A DNA stretch of 64,000 nucleotides from Dryococelus australis (GCA_029891345.1 CM057003.1:5808709-5872708), one strand, 5' to 3'. Shown: positions 35,706 to 45,984, counted from the stretch's first letter. Numbers and translations are program-made. Notes: generated from the letters alone by a model not told the origin.

Positions 35706-36045
35706 TTAATAACACAGAAATTATTTTGTTAAACGTAAATTCTCTCGAAAAAAGATGCAAAATAATTAAACATAGATTTCCACAAATAACTGAATTAAAA
35801 TTCTGTATTCGATCATCATTGTAATAAACATTTCTGTTTTTAAAATAATTGCTTAAATTACTAGGAATATTGCCTCCAAATGAATCAAAATAGTAAACAT
35901 CATTATTTTCTTTGAAATAGCAAACCCAATGAATTTTCCACAGTACGTTACTTTATGAGCATACTATTTGGTAGTTCGTCAATCATATAAACATTTCTGA
36001 AATTTTTGTATCTAATATTTTTACATATTTTTCAATATCGATATT
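35665..36045 (-). pseudogene. Adenovirus-type cysteine protease of the Polinton
   Basis: An unbroken minus-strand run of about 80 codons (35945 to about 35703) shows 'IHWVCYFKENNDVYYFDSFG', with the catalytic His before Trp, and 'VICGNLCL' with the catalytic Cys in the C-G-x-L-C-L motif of Ulp1/adenain-type (C5) proteases. The N-terminal third, including 'MIDELPNSML' (35990), is in another frame, and a stop follows it. In the family the enzyme matures capsid proteins. The stretch overlaps the start of the fibre-like gene (ATG 35705) in a different frame. Confidence 0.7.
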
Positions 36046-36470
36046 GGGCACTGGGTATATATTAAATTTTTTTGGTCGTCCTCTTTTTTTTGCAACTACA
36101 CCACTTCCTGCTTTATTTTCCATTGCCAAATTTTGTGTTTTTTGGTCTTCTAAATCTTTTTTATTTTTGCTAGTTTGTTCAACAGAATTATAAATTGCAG
36201 TAGCTACTCCTACTAAAGCACCAAGACCACTTAAAGCAGCAACTGTGAGGGGAATAATTCATCCATGATGTAAACCACTCTCAGATTTTTCTTTTGAAAT
36301 TTTTTTGAGTTTTGGTAATGACAAAGTTAGTAAGAAACCTTTGCTTTCTTTCAATTTTTAATTTTTTTTTCTCAAGTTGATCTTTAGTTAAAATTTGATC
36401 TATACCCAAGTCTCTTAATTGAGCAATGGGTATAACAAAAGTTGTATTTGCTATCTTAATTTATAAGTAA
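36046..36470 (-). pseudogene. Small hydrophobic virion-type protein relic with AT-hook-like tail
   Basis: Minus-strand pieces read 'LRDLGIDQILTKDQLEKK' (36420-36365), 'ESGLHHG' (36285), and then a hydrophobic Ala/Gly-rich segment 'LTVAALSGLGALVGVATAIY' (36255-36195). A charged stretch follows, then 'KKRGRPKKF' (36100-36072), an AT-hook-like basic motif. Short proteins with one hydrophobic Gly/Ala segment plus a basic part are common beside the protease in Polintons and resemble adenoviral core or membrane-active proteins. One in-frame stop is visible after 'HHG'. Confidence 0.45.
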
Positions 36471-36584
36471 AAAATATATATCCAATAAAACATTTTAATT
36501 GCCCTCAAACTAATTTTCTTTTTGTAAACATAGTTAAGGCAACATCAGCAGAAGCAATTTTTTCTCCAGTCGGAGAATTTTTAT

Positions 36585-37061
36585 CTAACATATTTTATTT
36601 AGCTTCTTTTTGTAAAATTTTATCAGCATCATGTCTAGATCTAAATCTTTATCATCTCCATAAGCAATATTGTGATATTTACAAGTTTCATCTGATTTAT
36701 TTATACCCATGACTCCTGTTTCTAATCTTTCATTTAATTTTGTAAATGGCTCACAGCAATTATAACCAGGCCAATGCATTTAGGGTAAATTTAAATTTTT
36801 TAATTCCCAGTTTATAATGTATTTACCATGGTGTTCAGAACACCAAAATGTGTGTGGAATTACATTTAAAACTCTTATTATATAAGGAATTCCTTTCGGA
36901 TTATTAACAACAAAATAAGAAAATTTATTTTTCAACATATTCATTATGCTTACTTTTTCATTGTAATAATTTTTATTTCCAGCATTTTCTTCGCCATGAA
37001 TTACTAACAGTCTGCTAATTAAATTTCTAACATCATCCATCCAAACATATTCTTTCGGCAA
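36585..37061 (-). pseudogene. Parvovirus-like phospholipase A2 domain protein
   Basis: Two abutting open parts in the same frame are split by a single TAA just before 'MHWPGYNCCEPFTKLNERL'. The second part has the calcium-loop-like YNCCEPFTKL (family usually YxGPG), then 'DETCKYHNIAYGDD', where the catalytic His-Asp pair of secreted and parvoviral PLA2 reads His-Asn. The first part (94 codons) is 'MPKEYVWMDDVRNLISRLL' onward, with 'HTFWCSEHHGKY'. In parvoviruses this domain breaches endosomal membranes. Here the stop plus loss of Asp and loop Gly imply inactivity. Confidence 0.7.
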
Positions 37062-37099
37062 ACTATTGTATTTTTTTTATGCCATCTCCAAATTTAAAA

Positions 37100-38159
37100 T
37101 CATCAAATGTAAAAATTGCTCTTTTGCATGTGTTTGATGCTGATTTTGTTTGTGGTTTTGTATGTCGTTGATAAATTGAATCATAGAATGGTTGCATTAT
37201 ATTCTCGTACTTCCAACTTTGATTAGCATTTATTTATGAGGGTCATATCCTCGGAATGTCACATTTGTGTATATAACAATATCATGTGTTTGATGCTGAT
37301 TTTGCTTGTGGTTTTGTATGTCGTTGATAAATTGAATCATAGAATGGTTGCATTATATTCTCGTACTTCCAACTTTGATTAGCATTTATTTATGAGGGTC
37401 ATATCCTCGGAATGTCACATTTGTGTATATAACAATATCATGTGTTTGATGCTGATTTTGTTTGTGGTTTTGTATGTCGTTGATAAATTGAATCATAGAA
37501 TGGTTGCATTATATTCTCGTACTTCCAACTTTGATTAGCATTTATTTATGAAGGTCATATCCTCGGAATGTCACATTTGTGTATATAACATTATCTTTGT
37601 GTTTTTCGTAGTCATCCTCAGTGTATGGTCCTTTTTCTTTCTTTAACAAGTTAGAAAGGTTTTCTGTTAACATATAATCTTTACCATTAACAGATAGTCT
37701 ATCATTATTTATCTTTACTTCTATATCTCCAATTACTAATTTACGATATTTTGCTCATAAACCATATAGTGTTTTAAATGCAATTTTTTTGAGAAATTTC
37801 TTTTCCGATATTTTTCGTAGAATCAGATGCGCGCTGCGTCAAATTTTTCAATGGTACAGTTTCCATTTGTTCTTCCAAATTAGGAGATTTTTGTTCTGAG
37901 GATAATTCTCTTTCAGACGATGTTTCTTCTGGAGTTGGTGGAAAACCTAAATTTTTTGCTAAAACAGGAAATAGTGTTATTATTAAAGTTTAATTTTCTT
38001 CACATACTTTTTCTACTTTTTCAACTAATATTTAGTATTTCATCAATTAATGGTTCATCTTTTGTCTTATTTACATATTCTTTTTCATTGCATTTTTGAC
38101 TACTTTTCATCTCTTTCAATGAGTAATTTAACTCGAGAAACCCCTTTCGATTCATCCAT
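37100..38159 (-). pseudogene. Minor-capsid-like Polinton gene relic
   Basis: It starts at ATG 38159 (minus), 25 bp from the divergent capsid gene. Readable segments are 'MDESKGVSRVKLLIERDEK', 'LSVNGKDYMLTENLSNLLKK' (37705-37650) and 'YTEDDYEKHKDNVIY' (37630-37585). The last is the 'Y-T-x-x-D/E' segment that recurs in a conserved but functionally unassigned arthropod Polinton protein, judged from memory. Frameshifts occur throughout, and the 156-bp triplication lies in its 3' part. Confidence 0.42.
37127..37594. repeat. Three tandem units of 156 bp inside a Polinton gene
   Basis: Units start catgtgtttgatgctgattt at 37127, 37283 and 37439 and are almost identical (single differences such as tttg/cttg and gagg/aagg). 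156 bp equals 52 codons, so the triplication keeps the frame of the minus-strand gene. The near identity shows it happened long after the gene had decayed. Confidence 0.93.
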
Positions 38160-38184
38160 TTATATATAAATTTTGTTCTTATAA

Positions 38185-39418
38185 ATGAGTTGTAAAATAA
38201 TTGAGAGCTTCAAGAGGCAAACTTTTCCCCTAACAGATCAAACCAGGGGGAATTTAAATGCTTTCAATAATAGAATTGAATTTGATATTCCTATAGGAGA
38301 CGTCTTTTATTTTCCAAATAATGTTTATTTTGATGAGAAATTTAGTTTACTAAAGAGAGATAAGATTGGAGCTGATGCAAAATATGTCGAAGAAGACAAT
38401 ATTGATGTTTGTTCAAACTTTTTTCCTTTCCAATTTTCTAGAGTAGAAATCTCAAAACATGGAAATATCTTTGAAGCAGTTGATAATCTGGGTATAACAT
38501 AAACAATAATGAATGCTTTATTAATATCGCCAAGCGAACAAAATTATTTAAAATTTACTGGTGTTTGATTATCTATATCGAGATAAATCTGCTTTTAGTG
38601 AAAAAATGACAAAATAGGTTAAAACGGTTTCTTGTGTTTAAACAAATGAAATAATCTGTCCTCTTAGATGTATGTTTGGTTTTATTCTTGATAACTGTGA
38701 AGTTTATTGGACAGGTGGCTATAAAATTACTTTTTTTTCGTAATTCATCTTATAACAACTGTTTATTTATTTATGAAACTTTTGATAAAGATAATAAAGT
38801 TACAAAACATCGTTCTGATCATGGTAAAGTTTTTATTGAAAAATTAGAAATTATGTGGCCTACTGTTGAATACTAATCGAACATGGCCATAGCAATTAAA
38901 GAAAGAAATATATAACGAACCTAAAATACCTATTAGTTTTGATTATGGGCAATTTTTAGAAAAATCGTACTGAACAGCATAAACATGCTACTGTGTTTCA
39001 TCATTGTAATGTGAGAAACATTTATGTTAGAAATGGTAGAAATGAAATTTTTCCTAAAGAAAACTGAAACCTGGACGTTGAAAATGGCGTTTATCTTAAA
39101 CAATTTCTTGCTTACAGTGATTTTAGAAATTCAAAAACCAACTAGATACCGACTTTAGAATTAATTAACTTTATTATAAACCAACTGTAAACTTTGATGG
39201 TGATATGAATTACTATTCATTTTTGGGGGTGAAGGTCTTTGTATGTTATTGATTGTTCATACAGAAAATCAACTGTAGTTATAGATAAAAGAAATATAAA
39301 AATGTATGTAGATTTGAATAAATCTCCGAAAGAAGCAGGTACCATTTGTAATGTTTTAATTAGCCGAAGGAATATTACTTACGATTATTTGAAAGAAAGA
39401 ATTACTGAAAATGTATAA
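38185..39418 (+). pseudogene. Double-jelly-roll major-capsid-like gene, broken
   Basis: The first 105 codons are open from ATG 38185 ('MSCKIIESFKRQTFPLTD', then 'IPIGDVFYFPNNVYF'). Later parts lie in other frames: 'HGKVFIEKLEIMWPTVEY' (38820-38873), 'HHCNVRNIYVRNGRNEIFP' (38999-39056), 'VIDCSYRKSTVVIDKRNIKM' (39245-39304) and 'CNVLISRRNITYDYL' to a stop at 39416. The order of these blocks and the total of about 410 codons agree with the capsid protein of arthropod Polinton/adinto-like elements as I know it. At least six stops or frameshifts interrupt it. Confidence 0.62.
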
Positions 39419-39589
39419 ATTTTTAATATTATTAAATGGAGGAATCAACAAATTGTTCCAATAGTGTTAAACATCTTCTGAGCTTATAGTTGAGTGCTTA
39501 AGTTTAAAACTTTAACGATTTTTTGATCAAATAATAGATAATTTTCATAATTCTAAATAAATATCTTTTCCTTATAAATAAAACTAAAA

Positions 39590-39800
39590 ATGCCTATGTT
39601 GCCTTGCAGTTTAACAAACATTTTAATAGGTGATAGTGGGTCAGAATTTACAAAGCTCACAATTATCGATCTTAGATAACATTGACGATAAATATGAATT
39701 TCGAGAAATTGGTGAAAATCGAGAGCAAATATAAGAAGTCTGCAAAAAAAATTAGTAGAACTTCGAATATAAAATGTAAAGAATAAAAAGATAATGTTTC
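39590..39800 (+). pseudogene. Possible stub of an A32/FtsK-type packaging ATPase
   Basis: ATG 39590 opens 'MPMLPCSLTNILIGDSGSEF', where a Walker A (G-x-x-G-x-G-K-T) would be expected at GDSGS; Gly-Lys-Thr is lost. A worn 'DDKYEFREIGENREQI' follows in another frame, then the right terminal repeat begins. The rest of the ATPase is missing. Position after the capsid gene fits, but the evidence is one damaged motif. Confidence 0.33.
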
Positions 39801-39821
39801 ATTTGATTTCTTGATTTACAG

Positions 39822-40118
39822 TGCTCGCTTGCAAAATTGATGTTTCTATAACATGTGAAAAATTGCTTGAAAAGCGAGAAATTTGCATGTTTTTTCTTAA
39901 GTTTTGATGTTTTTTAAGTGGCACAAATTGACACAGTATTTTTGGTAAAATTGAAATTTTGCATGATTTTGCTTAAATTTACATGATTTTCGAGGAAAAT
40001 TGCTTGCTTTGGAGAGCTCCTGTTAAAAAATTTTAGAGCCTGAATTTAGCCTCAAAAACCTCGATTTTAAAGCAAAAAGCCTTGAAATTTCGATGAAAAT
40101 AAAGAGTGAGCTAGAACT
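39822..40118 (-). repeat. Polinton right terminal inverted repeat
   Basis: It pairs with 30545-30845. The outer end reads 'aaagagtgagctagaact', the inner end 'tgctcgcttgcaaaattgat'. Terminal-repeat divergence from the left copy is roughly one change in eight to ten bases by eye, which suggests an old insertion. Confidence 0.92.
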
Positions 40119-40447
40119 CCCTTTATATATGTACTCTTTAGTCTACAGTCAAGTATGTTATCACCTACTCTACTAGGTATTCATGTACAACCTTTTAAGT
40201 AAATCTGGATACTTACTTCACATACATATCGCATTATTAGCTTTGCTGTATAGACAATGTTAGTATCACGAGTCAATACTGGGATTTATTTGGTTTGTTT
40301 TTTAAAAGACTAATATTTTAGTTTCGAACTAATTTCAGGTGGAATTTAAAATCCAAAATAACAATTTTTTTGCGTGTTATGCTTTGCAGGTTTCTGATCT
40401 AAAAACTGTTCTTTACTATTACTAGCAATGACACGTGGTAATTTTAC

Positions 40448-40449
<2 letters not shown>

Positions 40450-40481
<32 letters not shown>
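40450..40481. repeat. (TA)n microsatellite
   Basis: About 30 bp of alternating TA in the right arm of the split element. Confidence 0.9.
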
Positions 40482-40486
<5 letters not shown>

Positions 40487-40570
40487 AAAATCAATTGAAT
40501 ACACATATGCTATTTGCTGCTGCACAACATATAGTTGGTATGCCATAAATGGAACATAAGCTTGCTGATC

Positions 40571-40870
40571 ATGTCTTCTCTTTGGTATACATCACCCACG
40601 CATTCTCTACATACTCGAAGATGTCCGTGGGTGTCTCACTGATATTTGCTTATGGGCCACATATGGAATCCTGTCAGTGGCCCGTAATTGGCCACATGAT
40701 GATGCCCAACTATCAGAACTGATCCTGTCTATCATATGAGGGTTTTGTATGACAAAACGATCTTATACTCGTTCTCTTTGGCATACATCAACCACATGTT
40801 TTCCACGTGTGCTAAGATGCCAGTGGGTGATTCACTGTTGTTTGCTCGTGGGCCATTCATTAAATTCTGT
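40571..40870. repeat. Direct repeat of about 100 bp, spacing about 205 bp
   Basis: 'ctctttggtatacatcaccc' ... 'tgcttatgggcc' (40578-40653) recurs as 'ctctttggcatacatcaacc' ... 'tgctcgtgggcc' (40778-40854). It belongs to the right arm of the element split by the Polinton. Confidence 0.75.
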
Positions 40871-41059
40871 CAATCATTTTGTGTTTAATGGCCCACATAA
40901 AAAATACTTCCCAAGCAAATACAGTTGTTATTATTCACGTGGTCTTATTGTGTATAACATAAGAAAACACTCACACTCATGTGGGCGAACATGTAACACC
41001 TGTTCCAACAGTTGCTTGTTGTTTGCTACTTGGGATGTTCTAGAGACAACACGGCACTA

Positions 41060-43640
41060 CAACACGCCAGTCGGGAGACTGGTGGGGAGCTTCACTTCCT
41101 CGTCGATAACAGCTGCGCTTAAATTTAGTAAGATAGCAACAATGGTTAAACATCTATAAACACGGGTCAGGTGCACAGCTAAAACATATGCACTGCAGCC
41201 CGCCGCCGGCTCAATGATTTGACCCAAGTGTATCGGGCTGCATTTTCTGTTGCAACCCATCATACGAGTTATGGGAACTTCAGCCCTTGGTCTCGTGACA
41301 GCACGGCCTTCGAGGGCATATGAGGGTTCGGTGGCGGCATGAGGGAGCTCGTCGCCCACCTAGTACGGGGTTTCTGGGGCGTGTGGACCCTTCATAGAAG
41401 TAGTGAGGCTGCGTCGGAAAGCTATGTATTGAACATTAGTTGTGAGAGGCGTCTGCAATGTTAGGCTGTTAAACCGTGTGTTGGTGGAGAAGGCACTTAG
41501 GAAAAATCCCGTCTGGTGAACTCTCGGAATTAGAAATTTTCACTTAAGCAGTCGTCGGGACTCTGAAAAAAATATACTTTGTTGGTGTGATGTGCGGGAC
41601 TTTGAAAAATTCCCTCTTGATCAGTCGTCGGGACTCTGAAAATGTTCAGTAGTGCAAAGGGGTGGGACTTCGGAGGGAATATTGGACTTAGCCTAAAAAT
41701 GGAGTTCAGCAGGGAAATAAACTTTTCGGTAACCTAGGAACTTAGAATATTTTTCTTGGGAGGCAATTGGCACTTGTATTTTGCGGGTTCAACATGGACT
41801 TAGACGGACTTAGAAGCCCAGTGGAACATAGTCGCTCTTATTCAAGCTGAGGACTTTGACGATGAAAGGAGGTGCTACGGACTCTGTTAAATTTGACACT
41901 GAAGTACTAGATTCTACCTGAAAATGCGATATTGTGAGGATTTAGTTGTTTTTCCCTGTGTGGAAATTTATTTTTTAATCTGTGTGAAATGGGATTTGGA
42001 TTGAATGCGAGGACAGGTGCAAGGCATTTTGGAGATTTTTTTACCACACCGATTATTTATGATGTGCGGAGACTTGCTGAAAGTGAGGTTGAGAATTTTG
42101 CCCCGCGATTTTTGCAGAAGTGACCGAAGCTGGTAAACATAAATAAAGTTTGGTGCGGCGAGTAGAAGGCAGAAGAGGAAGTGACACAGGGGTAAAGAAG
42201 GTTTTGAAGTGGAGTGCCTCAGACTTGGTTTAAAATGTTTGGATTTTGATTCCAGCATGAGTTTGGTGTGTGGCGAGCCTGGAACTGGGTTTAGGTACCT
42301 CACTGCTGCAAATTTTGAAAGGCAACTCTATTATAGCAGACTTAAATAGGGTGGGTCTTGGCTATTGTTTGCTGTGTGTTTGTGTGGAGTTGGTGGGTGA
42401 AGGAGGATAAGTGCCACTCGCTTGCGAGAAAAAGCGGGAGAATATCTTTGATTTCTCTCTTTCACCAGGTGTGTGGGTGAGTGAGTGGTATCGGCGGAGG
42501 GTAAAGTCGGCATCTAGGTGCACAGACGTGGAGAATATCGACACCCTCCATCGATTGCTTGGAGTTGAGTGATTGTGGGTTCAGAACTGACCACCACTGT
42601 AAAGTGACTGGTTGAGATAGTATCCCTTGGTTCTGGGCCTGTGTGTGTGTTTGTATGAGGTTCGGCTGGGTAGTGTGTTTGTGCTGGGGTGGGAAGCTAG
42701 GTGTGGTCACGTTAATGGTGTGGCCAGGTTATTGTGGCAGTGAAAAAATTGTAATACATCCCAGACCAGAGACCATTCCTCGGCGAGCTGTTATGTTGAG
42801 CAATGCAATGAAAAATATTGTATCATTTGTAAAGGATTTAAAAAAGCAGTGAAATCGCCTGAAAGTGATAAAAGGTTGCTTTGAGTACATTTTAATATAC
42901 AATGGGATATTAGGTTTGAGGTGTGAAGGGAGTCAAAATTGGAAAATAACCAGTACTATACGTATGGGGTTTTAACCTGGTTTTTGAGGGGATTTTTCTG
43001 GCAGACAGCCAGGAGCAGTATTGTGATCATTTGTATTGATAGTATAATAATCATTGACATTTTAAAGCCATTTTAGTCAAGTCATGGCTGAGGTAATTTT
43101 AGGTACTCGGAGCACTATCTGAAGATAATTGGGATTAAAGTACAGGGCGTGTATTAAATATGTTAACTGTTGTCTAAAGTTTAAAATATACAAAAACTTT
43201 ATAGCAAAAATTTTGGAATTATAATGAGGAAATATTGTCAAATGTTTCAACGAGGCCGAAACTTATATAATAATTTTCTTTTGGGAATTTTGTAAGTAGG
43301 AAAAGGAGGAAGGTGTGAAAACTATTGTACGCATTAATGCAGGAGTTAATAATAAATTGTTATTAAACCGAAATGGTTTTCACAGTGTTGTGAATAAGGT
43401 AGCTGGTTGTGAACCCTTTTTCCAACCTACACATAAAATTTTAGACCTAGCACATGCTGCTAGTCCAGCAACAAATTACTATACCTGTTTTTGATAGAGA
43501 TATTTATGAAACCCCATCCTTTCCTTTTCCTGTGTTTAACTTAGGCCAGAAAGGAAGAGTTGGGGTATTGGTCGGGCCACCAATGTTGAGGCATTGGGGG
43601 GACTCAAACCTCTAAACGTCTTCCCATTATACCAAATTAC
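41060..43640. other. GT-rich unassigned tract with short internal repeats
   Basis: 'agtcgtcgggactctgaaaa' occurs twice (41550 and 41626) with related 'gggacttt/gggactt' pieces, and a purine/GT-rich run extends to about 42720. A 59-codon plus-strand frame near 43310-43490 (ending 'AASPATNYYTCF') and a tRNA-like reverse segment at 43590 ('gactcaaacctctaaacgtc') follow. The pattern would suit the leader or LTR region of a retroelement, but no reverse transcriptase, gag or paired LTR was seen. Confidence 0.3.
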
Positions 43641-44760
43641 GAAAGGAAAACACACTTCACTTGAGGTACGAATAACACTCCAGAAATATAATCCATGTTA
43701 AGCTGGACTTCCGTCATACCCATCAGTCGCCCGTCCATCAGTTGAAAGCGACTCACAACAAGCCATCGTTCGCCATTCATTATGAACGGCAAAACTCCAT
43801 TGTGACAACATAAAATTGTGATCTTTCTATAGTTGGAGGTATATTTCGGTTGGAAATACATTTATAAGAGAGAAAAAATCTGGGGAAATAATTATTTTAC
43901 GTTATAAGAGTTCGTACTGAATTACTGTTTACATTTTAATCTCCTGAAATTATATAAACAAATCTACCGCCTTGCATTTTTTTTCAAAGTGCATATTCGC
44001 ATCTACGGAATGTCGTCAGAAGACGGTGGCCTATCCGTTGGCCCGTCGAAAGTTGAAGTTTGGGAAATATTTGATGGATTGACGGATGAAAACAAAGTGC
44101 CCCTTCGATTGGTTGAATATTACGTGACCGCTGGATGGACGGACGACTGACGGATAGTTGTGAGTCCAGATTTAGAAAGAGCCTACTATTTCCGACACCT
44201 TCAGCAAAAAAAAAAAAAACTTTCTCACGCAGCTTTATCTCGTAATACACTGTTGTGAAATGCGCGAAACCATTATACGAACCTACACCGAACTGTGCTT
44301 AAGACTTTCCACCAATCAAAGTACAGGATATCTGCTTGGCCCTTTATCACTCTTAACAGAGATCCAAGAGTTACGATTTTCGACAATATACGTGGTACGA
44401 AAACCCATCAAATGAATAAACTCGTTTGAAGTTTGTCTCGTCGTTCGCCATTCCGATAGATCTTCGCCGTATTTTTATTATCCCGGACGACTAAAGGTGA
44501 TCGAGCCATCTACGGCATGTCAACTTTATTTCTTTTTTAAATTCAAAGTGCATATGCCGGGATTCGAACTCAGGATCCTTGGGTCTTGAGTCTAGAGCAC
44601 TAACCACTACATTACCCGTTCATTGTAAAAATGAGGTTGGCCCTTGCTTACATTAAATTGTTATAGTGTCTTCTTTTAAAGGTTTTTTAAATTATTATAA
44701 TTTATTTAATATAAATATGAATAAAAATTTAATACTCCAGCTGTATCGTATATGAAACAT
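43641..44760. other. AT-rich DNA with a reverse tRNA-like segment
   Basis: At 44550-44616 the minus strand reads a worn tRNA: A-box-like 'gtagtggttagtgctc' and B-box-like 'gagttcgaatcccggca' spaced as in tRNA-derived SINEs. A true tRNA fold is not evident. The rest has no recognised feature. Confidence 0.4.
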
Positions 44761-44774
44761 TATGCACTAAAGAG

Positions 44775-45191
44775 TTAAAGTCTTATAGGTACACGCCTGC
44801 ACGACGAGAACACTGAACGCCAGTTCAGAACCCTGCGCATAGGAGCAGTGGATGTAGTTTGGTCGACTTTATCGTTTCCACGCTTCCTGGCCTCGTAATC
44901 TGCGACGAGATGCCGCACGCTCGCAGCTCGCAGCCTCCTCGTGGTTACGACCGCGTGTGGATCTAACAAACACTTTAGAGAAACGCCGCAATTTTCGCTT
45001 AACTTGGGCGTCTTCAGCCCTTTCCCCGGGCAAGCGAGCGTCTTACAGCGCGGCGGCAGGCCCCCGGGAAATTCCTGCACCTCGTCTCCTTCCCACGCTT
45101 CCAAGCTGCCCTTCATACGCCCTTTATCCTCTTCTGACGCCTTCGCACCTTCGTCTCCAGTCGATGCATTAGCGACACTGTCACCACTCAT
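44775..45191 (-). CDS. Possible coding exon in a GC-rich island, unidentified
   Basis: A 138-codon minus-strand frame from ATG 45191 stands in a CpG-rich island unlike its AT-rich surroundings. 'KTPKLSENCGVSLKCLLDP' and 'RRLRAASVRHLVADYEARK' look protein-like. The last 20 codons, however, fall in a short sequence shared with 28.9 kb, so the frame probably runs into a repeat. No convincing donor or acceptor was found and no family is recognised. A competing explanation is an old GC-rich SINE or CpG island without coding function. Confidence 0.28.
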   Translation of the reverse strand: MSGDSVANASTGDEGAKASEEDKGRMKGSLEAWEGDEVQEFPGGLPPRCKTLACPGKGLKTPKLSENCGVSLKCLLDPHAVVTTRRLRAASVRHLVADYEARKRGNDKVDQTTSTAPMRRVLNWRSVFSSCRRVPIRL

Positions 45192-45220
45192 TGCTCCACA
45201 TTCCCCTTGATCTCTCTACT

Positions 45221-45475
45221 CACACCGAGCGAGGTGGTGCACTGGTAACTCACTGGACTCGCATTCGGGAGGGCCCGGGTTATAATTCCCGGCTCGGCCA
45301 TCCTGATTTCGGTTTTCCATGGTTTCCCGAAATCTCTCCAGGCGAATGCTGGGATGGGTCCCTAACAAAGACCATGGCCGATTCCTCCCCAGTCCTTCCC
45401 CAATCCCTCTTCCCTGTGCAACTTGCACCGTCTCTAATGACCTCGCTGTCGACGAGACGTTAAGTCAAACTACCT
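45221..45475 (+). mobile_element. tRNA-derived SINE family 2, full-length copy
   Basis: The head 'gaggtggtgcactggtaact' (A box) and 'gggttataattcccggctc' (B box region) is followed by 'ggccatcctgatttcggtt', 'ggcgaatgctgggatggg', 'aatgacctcgctgt' and 'gacgttaagtcaaac'. The layout resembles, from memory, an abundant SINE in locusts and other polyneopteran insects. Confidence 0.78.
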
Positions 45476-45539
45476 ACTTACCTCTCTACTCACTCTTCAC
45501 CGACGCACTTTTATCATGGTTATCGCCATGTTTACTGGC

Positions 45540-45665
45540 ACCGAGCGAGGTGCAATCGATAAGCCACTGGACTCGCATTCCGGAAGCCACGGGTTGGACC
45601 CCACGGTCCGGCTATCCTGATTTCGGTTTTCCGTGGTTGCCAAATATCACTCATGATGGTTCCTT
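45540..45665 (+). mobile_element. tRNA-derived SINE family 2, 5' half
   Basis: It repeats 'caccgagcgaggtg', 'cactggactcgcattc', 'tatcctgatttcggtttt' from the copy 320 bp upstream and then stops at 'gatggttccttac'. Confidence 0.72.
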
Positions 45666-45676
45666 ACTATAAGTGT

Positions 45677-45918
45677 GGCGGCCGCGGAGGTGTAGTGGTT
45701 AGACTACTCGCCTCCCACCTAGGCGAACCTGGTTCGATTCCCGGAGGGTGTCACTCCCGGATTGTCGCACATGGAAATCGTGGCCCGGACGATGCCACTG
45801 CTCAGCGGGTTTTCTCTGGGATCTCCCCCTCCACATTTCATTCCGGCGCTATTTCCTGTTCACTTCGCTTCACCCTCATCAGCTCTCAAGATCCAGATTT
45901 TAAGAGCCGTCTCTAATG
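45677..45918 (+). mobile_element. tRNA-derived SINE family 1, copy 2
   Basis: The best-preserved head of the family in this window: A box 'gtagtggttagactactcg', B box 'ggttcgattcccgg', then 'cactcccggattgtcgcaca', 'ccggacgatgccactg', 'gcgggttttctctggga' and 'gagccgtctctaatgg'. Confidence 0.82.
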
Positions 45919-45984
45919 GCTGTCAACGAAACTGTCAACGAAACTCTAACCCTTACATACCTGGCATGATTGCTGTTTGGTTAA

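Larger units (their letters stand above)
30545..40118. mobile_element. Maverick/Polinton (adintovirus-like) element, degenerate
   Basis: A 9.57-kb element bounded by terminal inverted repeats of about 300 bp starting AGTT, in line with the 5'-AG ends of Polintons. Between them lie relics of a retroviral-type integrase, an adenovirus-type cysteine protease, a double-jelly-roll capsid-like gene, a minor-capsid-like gene, a phospholipase A2 protein, a fibre-like protein and the front of a polymerase ORF. This set is diagnostic of Polintons and the related adintoviruses. Base composition is more AT-rich than the flanks. The element is shorter than typical full Polintons (15-20 kb), chiefly because most of the polymerase gene is absent. 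No clean 6-bp target duplication is seen: 'aacggt' on the left, 'cccttt' on the right. Every gene carries stops or frameshifts, so the copy is not functional. Confidence 0.88.
29936..41046. mobile_element. Older element split by the Polinton insertion
   Basis: The 20-mer tagaacatcccaagtagcaa occurs at 29941-29960 and as its reverse complement at 41021-41042, marking the two ends. Both arms (29.94-30.44 and 40.14-41.05 kb) carry many copies of ggccca/tgggcc motifs, and the right arm has an internal direct repeat. Removing the 9.6-kb Polinton leaves an element of about 1.5 kb. No coding sequence was seen, and the superfamily is uncertain. Confidence 0.5.

Noticed and set aside
38185..38502. Intact host gene of 105 codons
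   Set aside because: It is the open front end of a longer broken Polinton capsid-like gene whose later segments continue in other frames.
32900..39420. Alternative genetic code in which TAA/TAG are read through in the Polinton genes
   Set aside because: Frameshifts and lost catalytic residues accompany the stops, so neutral decay explains them better.
41968..42852. Several 60-111-codon frames in the GT-rich tract
   Set aside because: Biased composition suppresses stops; no conserved motif seen in any frame.
45677..45760. Functional tRNA gene (also considered at 51434, 57268, 60887, 44550 and 52450)
   Set aside because: A and B boxes are present, but the sequences continue into shared SINE bodies and do not close an acceptor stem. 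They are SINE heads or tRNA-like relics.
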